Origin: Kiloniellaceae bacterium
GTDB lineage: Bacteria; Pseudomonadota; Alphaproteobacteria; Kiloniellales; Kiloniellaceae
Assembly: GCA_021776195.1 (NCBI GenBank)
Contig: JAJFGK010000030.1
Span: forward strand, 1-64,000
Length of the DNA: 64,000 bases
Direction: 5' to 3'
The notes beneath the pieces are model-generated. The model was not told where the DNA came from, did not search any database, and saw only the letters and a list, made by a program, of their open reading frames with translations. The position numbers and the translations under genes were made by a program. This document shows, piece by piece, positions 10,757 to 19,700 of this stretch. Numbering within the stretch: position 1 is the first letter of the stretch; each line of letters opens with the position of its first letter.

Positions 10757-11443
10757 CCAACACACATATTCATTCAAGACCTCGCTGCCATCTTCCTGAA
10801 ACCACCGGACGCCGGGTCCCCAATGCTTGTGGCCCACCACCTGCATGTATCCGGGATTGGCCCGCGACGGCAGGACCAGGCCCCAGACGTAATCCATGCG
10901 CCATTTCCGATAGCTCGCGATCACCGCGAGTTTGCCCAACGATCCGGCAAGGTAGCGCCCGCGCCAGTCGCGGCGCAGCCACATCTCCCCATGGTAGACC
11001 AACAGCCCGGTCAGCTCCCTTTCCACCAGCCGCTCGGATCTGACAATCGGCTCGTGGTCGCCGCAGTCCGCATAGTCCAGGGCCATTGGACCCAGTTCCA
11101 TCATCAGGCTGCCCGAGGGGTTGAGCACTGTCGCCTGGAGATGGCAGATGTCGCCCTTGCGGTCGCGCCCGACAACCCAAAGGCCGTCACCGGTCTCGTA
11201 GCAGGGCGGTATTCTGATTCCCCTGGCTTGTAGCTTGGCCTCCCGATAGCCCTCCAGCTCCGTGTGAATTTCCACCGTTATGCCCTCGCCGGCATAGGCG
11301 TCGATCAGGGCTCGGACCACCGCACGCGATTCGGCATCGGCCCAGATGCCGCCGCCCTGATCGACGACGGTTGGCGACGGGCTCTGCGGCGGCCACCGAT
11401 CGGTTTCGATCCCGCGACCGTTGGTGTGGGATACTTGTGTCAT
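10655..11443 (-). CDS. uncharacterised 262-aa protein, possible GNAT-like fold
   Basis: The start MTQVSHTNG is set by a strong GGGAGG six bases ahead. Residues 45-70 (ALIDAYAGEGITVEIH...LQARGI), then a strand rich in hydrophobic residues and the segment EMWLRRDWRGRYLAGSLGKLAVIASYRKW, resemble the acetyl-CoA loop region of GNAT enzymes (R-x-R-Y-L-A-G), but the key Q/R-x-x-G-x-G/A pattern is not canonical. It converges with, and overlaps by 102 bases, the 301-aa gene on the plus strand. No neighbour defines its substrate. An acyltransferase is a guess. Confidence 0.6.
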   Translation of the reverse strand: MTQVSHTNGRGIETDRWPPQSPSPTVVDQGGGIWADAESRAVVRALIDAYAGEGITVEIHTELEGYREAKLQARGIRIPPCYETGDGLWVVGRDRKGDICHLQATVLNPSGSLMMELGPMALDYADCGDHEPIVRSERLVERELTGLLVYHGEMWLRRDWRGRYLAGSLGKLAVIASYRKWRMDYVWGLVLPSRANPGYMQVVGHKHWGPGVRWFQEDGSEVLNEYVCWLGRRELEKTIRALALVCDRQQSAGEVISHVYEA

Positions 11444-11975
11444 GGTTGGCCTCCCTTTCATGGTTAGAACGTGTTGTGATGCACAATCTAAACTTTGCAC
11501 AAACGGAACGCGTAGTGCAGCAACAGATAACCGTTGGGCGATATCCGTTCCTTCAGCTTCAGCCGCCCCGTGGGTCGGCTGTTAGAGCCTATCCCTTTTG
11601 GTGCCGAAATGGCGCAGAGAAGAACAGTTGGGACCAGGGGTTCGACCGAAGGCAGCCCGATGACGGGAGGACTCGCACGGGGGATGCCCGCTGGACTCGA
11701 TCTCGATGGCGGCGCCATGAACGCCGTGACCGACCGCGACACCGAATCCCCCGCCACTCGGTCGCCCGTGACGTCGTGCACGACACACTCATCCTCAAAC
11801 GCCGCGGCCAAGCACGACCCCTGCTGGTTGCCGCGACAATCAACTTGCCGCCGACCCGCCCACCCGATCGAGGACCGCTGCATCGCCTTCGAAACATGGG
11901 AGAGCGGCTTGCAACTGAACGGTGTCTATGATTGTTTCGAGTTCGTCCGAATTTTTCTAGCGGAAAGGGTGTTCA
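11444..11975. other. 532-bp intergenic region between divergent genes
   Basis: This region holds the promoters of the 262-aa gene (minus) and the outer-membrane protein (plus). Near the minus gene, TGCACAA occurs twice as a direct repeat (11477-11483 and 11493-11499), possibly a regulator site. Several reading frames of 60-210 codons cross the region, but none has a ribosome-binding site, a plausible composition or a recognisable fold. No RNA gene or insertion sequence could be supported. Confidence 0.5.
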
Positions 11976-12719
11976 ATGTGGTCAACGAAGTTGGGATGTG
12001 TGCTGCTGGTTGCCGGATTTCTGCTCGCTGGGGGACTGGGAGTCTCTCGCCCGGCCACGGCGCAAAGTTCAATGGATTCCCTGGAAGGCATCTACTTGGA
12101 CCTGCGCGGCGGCGCGAGCTTCCTAATGGACAGCGAAACGACCGAGCCCGGGATCACCAGCAGGATCGTGGGTGACTTTGACTTCGACCCCGGCTATGTC
12201 GTCGAAGGCGCCGTTGGTTACGAACATGATAGCGGCTTTCGCGGTGAAGTCGAAATCGGCTACAGGAAGCACGACCTCGATACCGCCACGATCAAGGACG
12301 ATGGCGGCCTCGGCGCGTCCGCGGGTTTGGGGTCGCTCAACGGCCTTACCTTTCCTGGCGCCTTTGCCGGAGCCCTGGTACCGTCGATCAACGGTGACAT
12401 CGAGACGATTTCGGTGATGGCCAATGGATACTATGCAGTCGACACGGGTACCGGGTTCAGACCATTCGTGGGCGCTGGCGTCGGTGTTGCCTTCATGAGT
12501 CTGGATACATCATTCCTCACCGTGTCGTCCGACGAGAACAGCACTGAGTTGGCCTACAAGGCGATGGCGGGCATCGAGTACGAGTTCGACGCCGATTTCG
12601 CGGCATTCCTCTTGGGCGTTCGATACAGCTACTTCGCAACGACGGATCCGAAGTTCGGCGACTCCAATTTCGAACATGGCACTCACAATGTTCTGGCGAG
12701 CGTTCGTCTTCGTCTATGA
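11976..12719 (+). CDS. outer-membrane beta-barrel protein (Omp25/opacity type)
   Basis: 247 residues with a cleavable signal peptide (about 1-29, ending RPATA-QS) followed by alternating amphipathic strands: GIYLDLRGGASFLM, GYVVEGAVGYEH, FRGEVEIGYRKHD, ISVMANGYYAVD, FRPFVGAGVGVAFMSLD, ELAYKAMAGIEYEF, FLLGVRYSYFATT and the final HNVLASVRLRL. An eight-stranded barrel of the Omp25/OmpW-like porin superfamily fits in number and length. GGAAAGGG lies seven bases before the ATG. It stands alone between intergenic regions; no partner is suggested. Confidence 0.82.
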   Translation: MWSTKLGCVLLVAGFLLAGGLGVSRPATAQSSMDSLEGIYLDLRGGASFLMDSETTEPGITSRIVGDFDFDPGYVVEGAVGYEHDSGFRGEVEIGYRKHDLDTATIKDDGGLGASAGLGSLNGLTFPGAFAGALVPSINGDIETISVMANGYYAVDTGTGFRPFVGAGVGVAFMSLDTSFLTVSSDENSTELAYKAMAGIEYEFDADFAAFLLGVRYSYFATTDPKFGDSNFEHGTHNVLASVRLRL

Positions 12720-12847
12720 GTCCTTCTTGCGGTCAGGCTTTCATTGACAGCATGACTTGACCGGCACGGCCGCACAGGTAGCAGAGCACCCCGAAGCAGG
12801 CACCTGACCGGTTCCGTCGGAACCGAGACGATGTGGCGGATCGAATT

Positions 12848-13033
12848 CTACGCGGCCTGGCGTTCGCCGGCCTCCGGCACTTCCAGACGCCGTGCGGCGT
12901 CTTCGAAAACCCCGCGCACGGTGGCAACCGACAAACCGTCGCGCCGCATCACCAGTTGGATGATCGGGTCGGACAAGAGCTCTTCGAGGCTGGGCTCGCC
13001 GCGGCAGTCGATCCTTGTTGAATTGCTGTCCAT
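12848..13033 (-). CDS. 61-aa conserved-type small protein
   Basis: A 61-residue acidic and helical protein containing SLEELLSDPIIQLVMRRDGLSVATVR. Small proteins with the D-P-I/V-I/V-Q-x-V-M-x-x-D-G pattern are common in Rhodospirillales, usually without known function. A strong GGGAGG lies four bases before the ATG, which supports a real gene. It has no signal peptide or Cys pair. Neighbours do not suggest a role. Confidence 0.7.
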   Translation of the reverse strand: MDSNSTRIDCRGEPSLEELLSDPIIQLVMRRDGLSVATVRGVFEDAARRLEVPEAGERQAA

Positions 13034-13150
13034 CCTGTCCTCCCGTTGGGCCCTTAGGCCGATCCGATGAGTGTGCTGTTGGACTGCTTAGATGGGATTC
13101 ATCGCTGGCGTTTGTAGGCAAAATGACGGCTTCGTGAAATTTGGTGTTAG

Positions 13151-13468
13151 CTAGTGCTTCAAAGCCACAGCTAGGACGCGCCGCGCCGGACCATAGGGGC
13201 CAAAAAGCCGGCCTGACGCCGCCTCCAACCCGTCGAAGCGCGGGCCGGCCAGGTAGACCGTCTCCAATGCGGTCCCGACGATGGTGTCGTGTTCGGCGCT
13301 GCCGAAGGCGGCCAGGGGATTGGTCAGGCGCAGGCCCTCGACCAGACCCTCGGCCAACAGGGCATGGGTTTGATCGTAGGCCGCGCAGGCCTCCTGCCAA
13401 CAGCGTCGCAGCAGGTCCGGGCCGACCTTGAGGGGATCGCGCGCGGCGACGCCGAAGTGACCGGCCAC
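13151..13468 (-). CDS. hypothetical 105-aa protein, possibly truncated
   Basis: The frame encodes a mostly helical protein (LLRRCWQEACAAYDQTHALLAEGLVEGLRL). The same frame stays open 11 codons further upstream to a TAA, with residues in the style of the protein (RPDWSYLVAGHFGV), and no start there has a ribosome-binding site. GTG 13468 is used for lack of a better one. It lies 61 bases downstream of the PuuE-like gene on the same strand. It could be a short gene with an unusual start or the remnant of a longer one. The family is not recognised. Confidence 0.45.
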   Translation of the reverse strand: MAGHFGVAARDPLKVGPDLLRRCWQEACAAYDQTHALLAEGLVEGLRLTNPLAAFGSAEHDTIVGTALETVYLAGPRFDGLEAASGRLFGPYGPARRVLAVALKH

Positions 13469-13529
13469 CAGATAGGACCAGTCTGGCCGGGTGGCGCCCG
13501 CTTACCACGCCGGTCTCACTGGGCTTGCC

Positions 13530-14435
13530 TCATGGGGCCTGCTCAAGCCACCAGCGGGCAATCTCGTCGCGGTTGGCGAACCAGACGTCCTCGTGGCTCT
13601 GGGCGTACTGGATGAACTTCCTGAGCGCCCCGATGCGCCCGGCGCGCCCGACGATGCGGCAGTGCAGGCCGACCGACATCATCCGGGTCTGGCCCTTCTG
13701 GCCTTCGCGGTAGAGCTCGTCGAAGGCGTCCTTCAGGTAGGTGAAAAACTGGTCGCCGATGACAAAACCCGGCGAATGCCAGAAGCAAAAGTCGTTGTTG
13801 TCCGGCGTGTAGGGAATCACCAGGTGCTTCTTGCCGGCGACCTCGACGAAGTGCGGCGTGTCGTCGTTGTAGGCGTCGCAGTCGTAGAGGAAACCGCCCT
13901 CCTCCACCACGAGCCGCCGGGTCCGCTCGCTGGGGCCGTAGCGGCAGTACCAGCCCAGCGGCCGCTGCCCGGTGGTGCGCTCCAGGGATTCCACGGCGAG
14001 GCGGATGTGCTCGCGTTCCTCCTCTTCGGTCAGGCGGAAGACCTCTTCCCAGCGATAGCCGTGGGAGATGATCCCATGGCCGCCCTCGACCGCCGCCTTG
14101 GCCACCGCCGGGTTCTGCTCGAAGGCCAGGGCGCAGGCATAGAAGGTCGCCTTGACCCCGGTCTCCTGCAGCACATCGAGAATGCGCCAGACCCCGACCC
14201 GCGAGCCGAATTCGTACTGGGTCTCCATGGCCAGATTACGCAGCCCCTCGGGAAAGGGGTAGCTGCCCCACTCGGTGACCGACTCCTGGTCCGGGTCGCC
14301 CATGGCATGGCTGCGCTCGGAGCCCTCTTCATAGTTCACCACCAGGGAGACCGCCAACTTGGCCCCGCCCGGCCAGCCAATGGTTGGCACATCGCGGCCA
14401 TAGCCGACGAGATCGCGGTGTTTGGTGGCGGTCAT
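13530..14435 (-). CDS. puuE: PuuE-type allantoinase / polysaccharide deacetylase family
   Basis: 301 residues of the NodB-homology (polysaccharide deacetylase) fold in the form seen in cofactor-independent allantoinase PuuE: N-terminal RDLVGYGRDVPTIGWPGGAKLAVSLVVNYEEGSE, then the EWGSYPFPEGLRNLAMETQYEFGSRVGVWRIL segment, GHGIISHGYRWEE, and FWHSPGFVIGDQ near the C terminus. PuuE hydrolyses allantoin to allantoate in purine degradation. No other ureide genes are adjacent; an M20 amidohydrolase lies 18 kb away. GAGGGG precedes the ATG. A -10-like TAGAAT with a poor -35 lies 26 bases further upstream. Confidence 0.78.
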   Translation of the reverse strand: MTATKHRDLVGYGRDVPTIGWPGGAKLAVSLVVNYEEGSERSHAMGDPDQESVTEWGSYPFPEGLRNLAMETQYEFGSRVGVWRILDVLQETGVKATFYACALAFEQNPAVAKAAVEGGHGIISHGYRWEEVFRLTEEEEREHIRLAVESLERTTGQRPLGWYCRYGPSERTRRLVVEEGGFLYDCDAYNDDTPHFVEVAGKKHLVIPYTPDNNDFCFWHSPGFVIGDQFFTYLKDAFDELYREGQKGQTRMMSVGLHCRIVGRAGRIGALRKFIQYAQSHEDVWFANRDEIARWWLEQAP

Positions 14436-14718
14436 GGCTGGTCCCCTCTTTGGTGCAGTGATTCTAGACCCCTTCTGCGTCTTACGGAACCATTTGACCG
14501 AGATTAAATTGCCTTTTGGCAAGGCGCGCTGCGAAGCTTCGAGGCATCTCGGGAAGTTAGTATGAGAACCTGGAATATTCCGGTCTGCATCAACTAAGGC
14601 CACAGGGCACAGGCAGGATGTTGGCACTAATCCATCAATTGGACTAAAAATCATCCCTGCCTATTTTGCCGAGTTGCACCATCTTGACCGAGCTGCGACC
14701 GCAGTTCTGATATGCCCA

Positions 14719-16743
14719 TCACTGGGACCTCTCCCACTTGAGGTAGGCCGTCTGCATGCCATCGGTCAGTTTGTTTTGATAGCTACCATCTACCCAGGGG
14801 ACCCCCGCTAACGTCTCAAGACTATCGAGCATTGCTTCAAGGTCGTCGTCGCGGTTTTCGTTGTATGCCGTGGCCATTTTTGTCCATAGCTTTCGATCAT
14901 TTGAGAATAGTGCCTTTCCGAAGTCGGAAAACTGATTGATCAAGTTCTGCCTGAGGTCGGCCATGCTGGACGAAATCGCTTCGACGGCTTCCTTCTTGCT
15001 GTCTAGCTTTTTCTTGATCCCGGAACGGGTCGCCGAAATAGCCTTACCCACGAGGGACGCCCCAACTTGGACCCTTTTGTCCGGAACCAACGTGCCAATC
15101 AGGGAGACAACGACCTCAACAACTTCGAGAACCGAGTCCGCGTGTTTGAGATCCTCATCATTGCCTTGGGTCTTGACCCACTTCTCAAAGGCCCCTGCCG
15201 CGTTGTCAATTTGATTGTTGAGGCGGGCGATGTGCAGGGTGACCTGCTCGTCGATTTTTTTCTCCAAGTGTTTAAGCGACCTGATCTTGGATGCGGAAAT
15301 GGGATCGGTCTCCTCCAATTCTTCCTGGTCGCGGTCCTTTTCCATCAAATCCTTCATAACGCGCGCTGAAATTTTCCGGACCAATTCGTCCGTCTTTTCT
15401 CGCGTCGATTTGATAAGGCGACGAGCTTCCTCGATCTCCCCTTTGTCCAATGCCGATACGATGTCTCCATCCAACTTCAGGATTTCGTCCTGGATCGCTT
15501 TTTCTTCTTCAGTGGCATCGACAGCCGCGCTTCTCACATCATCGCGCAGGCTTTCAAGATCACCTTGCAGTTCGGTGCGTGCCGTTTCGATTTCTTGCAC
15601 TGCCGTCTCAAAAAGAGTCAGAGTACGCTCAAGGTAATCCAAATGCTCCAGGGCCTCGGCGTAGTTATCCTCGGCGGCCTTGCCCTCAGCATCCGACAGG
15701 GAGTCCATGACATCCTTGGCTTCCTTGCTTTTCAAGATTTCGAATGGCGGTTTGGCCGCCGCTGTGAGACGCTTTCGAAGACCATCGAGACGCCGGTCAT
15801 AGTCCGCTTGGTCGGAGGCCGATTTCCGTTTCTTCTGCTCCGCATCGAACTGATTGAGCAATGACTCCAGGTCGTCCAATTGAGCCATGGCTATGCTGTC
15901 GATCAACTTCTTGCTCAGGCTCGCGTTAGCCTCGGAAAAGGCATTCAGAACTTCAGTCTGCAGGTCCTTGAGGGCCTTTGTCTCATCTCCCGGATCCGTC
16001 GAGTTGGGGTTGTCCGTGGAGGCGAGCGGGCTCGCATCCAGGAGATTGTCCCAACGATCGGAAAGCGCTTCCAATTCCTTCCGGTAGTCTTCGATCACCT
16101 TATCGGCCTCGGTCTGAAGGTCTTCGCGCCGTGACTCGTAGTTCTTGATTCTGAGGTCTAGGATCCGCTTTTGTGAGAGAGCCTCTCCGAAGTCTCCCTT
16201 AGCCTCGGCAGCCAACATCGCTTCGTAACTGCTGTCGATTTCCTCCTCCCTGGTCTTCAGTTCGGAGGCAAAACTGCCGTAGGTCTCTTTGAGTTTCTTG
16301 TGTTTGGTCTTCAGTTCGCTTAGCCCCTTGTCATAGGCGACGAAATCCTTCTTAAAACTCGCCACCGCTTTTTGCAGGTCGGCGAGGCCGCCGGTGAAGA
16401 GCGCGTTGAGATCCTTGGTGGCCTGGTCGTAGTTCAAGCTGTCGGCCTGGGCGTCGATGCCCGCGAGCGTCGTGACAATCTGGTCTCCCAGGGCCGTGAT
16501 CGCGGCCGGCAGGTCTTTGGCTTCTTTGTCCGGCATTGCCGCCGCGTACTTCTCGGCAAATTCGGCGCGCAGTTTCTTGAAGGCCTCCCGTTCCGCCAGC
16601 GCCAGCATATAGCGGCCGAAGAGGACCCAAGCCTCCTTGTTAAGATCGTCGCAGGCCTTCAATTCGCCGTCGCAGTAGTTGCTATTGAGCGCTTCCTTGG
16701 TGCGGTTCAACTGATCCAGAAGGTCCTCAACCGTGTCAGGCAT
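14719..16743 (-). CDS. large coiled-coil protein, partner of the giant repeat protein
   Basis: 674 residues, almost entirely charged heptad-like helix, with no signal peptide. Residues 536-575 (LEVVEVVVSLIGTLVP...VGASLVGKAIS) are the only long hydrophobic part and could insert into a membrane or pack as a helical hairpin. Motifs such as AEAKGDFGEALSQ echo the GDY-x-x-A repeats of the upstream giant protein. Its start overlaps that gene's stop by 8 bases, so the two are coupled. The part encoded by 14719 to about 16350 is clearly poorer in GC and has different codon use from the first 130 codons, which suggests an exchanged downstream module. Not recognised as a known family. Confidence 0.75.
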   Translation of the reverse strand: MPDTVEDLLDQLNRTKEALNSNYCDGELKACDDLNKEAWVLFGRYMLALAEREAFKKLRAEFAEKYAAAMPDKEAKDLPAAITALGDQIVTTLAGIDAQADSLNYDQATKDLNALFTGGLADLQKAVASFKKDFVAYDKGLSELKTKHKKLKETYGSFASELKTREEEIDSSYEAMLAAEAKGDFGEALSQKRILDLRIKNYESRREDLQTEADKVIEDYRKELEALSDRWDNLLDASPLASTDNPNSTDPGDETKALKDLQTEVLNAFSEANASLSKKLIDSIAMAQLDDLESLLNQFDAEQKKRKSASDQADYDRRLDGLRKRLTAAAKPPFEILKSKEAKDVMDSLSDAEGKAAEDNYAEALEHLDYLERTLTLFETAVQEIETARTELQGDLESLRDDVRSAAVDATEEEKAIQDEILKLDGDIVSALDKGEIEEARRLIKSTREKTDELVRKISARVMKDLMEKDRDQEELEETDPISASKIRSLKHLEKKIDEQVTLHIARLNNQIDNAAGAFEKWVKTQGNDEDLKHADSVLEVVEVVVSLIGTLVPDKRVQVGASLVGKAISATRSGIKKKLDSKKEAVEAISSSMADLRQNLINQFSDFGKALFSNDRKLWTKMATAYNENRDDDLEAMLDSLETLAGVPWVDGSYQNKLTDGMQTAYLKWERSQ

Positions 16744-19700
16744 TGGCCGGCTCCGCTGTTTTGGAGGTCTTCGCCTCGAGGTCGTCCAGCGCCTTGGCGA
16801 TGGTCAGGCGTTTGGGGTCGTTGGTCAGGGCGGTGAGCTGCTGCAGTTCGTCCTTGGCGGCGCGCAGCCGCGTCAACAAGCCATCGTAATCGCCGCCCTT
16901 GGCCTCGGCATCGAGGGCGGCCAGTCCGTCGTCGATCTTGCCGGCCAGATCGGTCATGGGATTGGTCGGGCGATCGGCGCTCTTGAGCTGCGACAGGGCG
17001 GCCTCGAAGGCGGTGCGCTCCTGCTCGTAGGCGGCCTGGGCATCGAGGTCGCGCTGGGCCTCGTTCAGATACTCCGACACCGCCAGGGTCGCGGCGTTCA
17101 TGGTCGCCGCGGCGGCCTTGTAGTCGCCGGCAGCGGCGGCGGCGGCCATCTCGGCGGCGGCCGAGGCAAACGCACTCTTCATCGATGCGAGAGACGGGTT
17201 GTCGATGGTCTCCGCCTGCACGATCAGGCCTTCGGTGACCGGCTTGCCCAGCAGATAGGCCATCCGGTCGGGATCGCTGCCCGCGGTCTCGAGGGCTTGC
17301 AGCGCCGTCGAAGCCCCTCCCAGCGCGTCCCGGGCGGTCAGATAGTCGCCGGCGGTCGCCGCCGCATCGACGTCGGTCAAGGCGGTCTCCACATCGCCGG
17401 CAAGTGCCTTCATCGGGTCGGACGGCTCCGGCAGGCTCTTGGCCATGGAATGGCGCGCATCGAAGGCCGCCCGGTCCTGGCTGTAGGCGGCTTTGGCCAG
17501 TTGATTTTCCTCGGCCTTGGCGAGGAAGGCCGAAACGGCCGCGTTGGCCGCCGTCAATTGGTCAAGCGCGGCCTCGTAACTGCCGGCCCTGGCCGCGGTC
17601 TGGGCGCTTTCCAATACGCCGGCGAATGCGGCCCTGTCCGTTTCGAGGAAGGGATCGTTGACCTGAGCGGCCTGCGCGAGCAGCGCCCCGACAACGGGCG
17701 CCACGCCAAGATAGGCCAAACGGTCGGCATTGTTGGCCAGCGTTTCAAGCTGCGAGAGGGCCAGCCTGGGCGCCTCCAGGTCTTCGCGCGCCTGGATGTA
17801 GTTTTCCGCCCCGGCCAGCGCCGCGCTGGCGGCCAGTTGGCCCTGGACCTGTTGTGTCAGGGCCGACATGGGATCGGAGGGCTCGGGCTGGGCCATCAGT
17901 TGGGCAAGCGACTGGTCCAACATCGGCCGTTCGGCCTCGTAGGCGGTCTTCGCTTCGGCATTGGCCTCCACGGCCGCGGTGTAGACGGCGATTTCTTCTC
18001 GCATCGTCGCCATCTTGGCGACCGCCGTGGCGTAGTCGCCGGCCTTGGCCGTCCCGGTGATCTCATCGAAGGACACCATGAAGTGGCCGGGAGCGAAGAT
18101 GTTGTCGCCCGCGACCACGGGACCCGACGGCACGAAGGGCGGCACGAATTGCGGCAGAGAATCCAGATAGCTGCGCCGCATGGGATCCCGCGCCGCCTCG
18201 TCGAAGCGGTCCAGGGCCGCGTCGCCTAGCCCCAAGGTGTCGATCGCATCTTGAATGTCCCCACCGTCCAGCTTGGCCTCGGCTTGGGCCGCGGCATCCT
18301 TGGCCTCGCCGATGATGTCGAGCATCGGGTCGTTGGGCTCGGGAACCGCCTCGCAATCGGCTATGCGGGTCCGCAGCTTTGTCAGCGCCTGATCGTACTG
18401 TTCCAGCAGCACCAGCAAGAGCAGAACCTCGCCGGCAGCGGCGATGAGCGCGTCGACCAGGGCCCGGGCGGCGCCATAGTCGCCGGACCTGGCACTGGCC
18501 TCGGCGGCGCTGGGATCGAGCGGCTCGAGGTGACGCGCCAGCCGGCCACCGGCGGTGGCATCCGCCGCCTGGGCCGCGGCGATGGCCTCGTCCAACGCCG
18601 GCTTGGCCCCCAGATAGGCCACGCGATCGGGCGCATGAACCAGCCCGCGCAGGGTGTCGAGCGCGCCGCGCGCCGGTCCCAGGTCCAAGAGCGCCTGATC
18701 GAAGTCGCCCTGGTCCGCCTTGGCCTGCGCCGGCACCAGCGACTGTTCGACCCCCTGCCCGGCCGCCGCCATCGGTTCGCTCGGCTCCGGTTCGCCCAGG
18801 AGCAGCGTAAGCTCGCTTTCGATTGCCTCCCGTTCGGGCCGGTAGACCGTCTCCGCCTCGCTGTCCTTGCGAGCTTCCTCCATGTAGACGAGGGCCGCCG
18901 CGTTTGCGGCGGAGGCCTGGCTCAGCGCAACGGCATAGTCGCCGGCCTTGGCCGATACGGTCATCGCACTGGCGGCACTCTCGAAGGGTTCCTTGAGGGC
19001 CGCGAGGCTGGGGTTGTCGATCGCCGCGGCGCCGACGATGGCGGCCTCCGCGGCGGCCTTCATCCCAAGATAGGCCAGGCGGTTGGGATCCAGACCGGCG
19101 GTTTCCAGTTCGGCCAGCGGCTCGGCCGCGGCGCGCAGAGCCGGCAGCGCCTCGATAAAGTTCTGCAGGGCGGCGGCACTGTCCGCCTGCGGGAGGGCCT
19201 CGGTAACCCGCCCCGACAGGGCGATCATCGGGTCCGACGGCTCCGGGTAGCCCTGGGTCGTCGTCCAGCGCGCATCGAAGTCGGTCCGTTCGCCGGTGTA
19301 GAGGCCTTGAGAGACGGTGTTCTCCTCGACCGTGGCCAGGAAAGCGGCAATGCTCGCCTCCGCCGCCTTCAGGTGGCCCAGGGCGCCCTTGTAGTCGCCG
19401 CCTTCCGCCGCTCCCTGCATCTGGACATGGAGGTCGGCGTAGGGGACCCTCATCTCCGCCATCCAGGTCGGGCCGACCTGATCGGCATCGGCCATCCGGG
19501 TTTCCAGGCCCGGCTTGGCGTCCAGGTAGGCAAGCCGGTCCGGATCGGTTCCCAGGGCCTCCAGTTGGATCAGGATCGCGTCGGCCTCGCCGAGCAGCGC
19601 CAACCCGGAAATATAGTCGGACGCAGCCACGGCCGTGTCGACCTGCCCCACGGCCGGGTCAATCGAGTTTCGCATGGCGGTCATCGGGGCCGACGGCTCG

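Noticed and set aside
11580..11640. AGAGCCTATCCCTTTT sequence resembling an insertion-sequence end
   Set aside because: No matching second end or transposase frame was found nearby.
11534..12175. 213-codon frame upstream of the outer-membrane protein
   Set aside because: It overlaps the signal peptide of the beta-barrel gene, lacks a ribosome-binding site and looks random.
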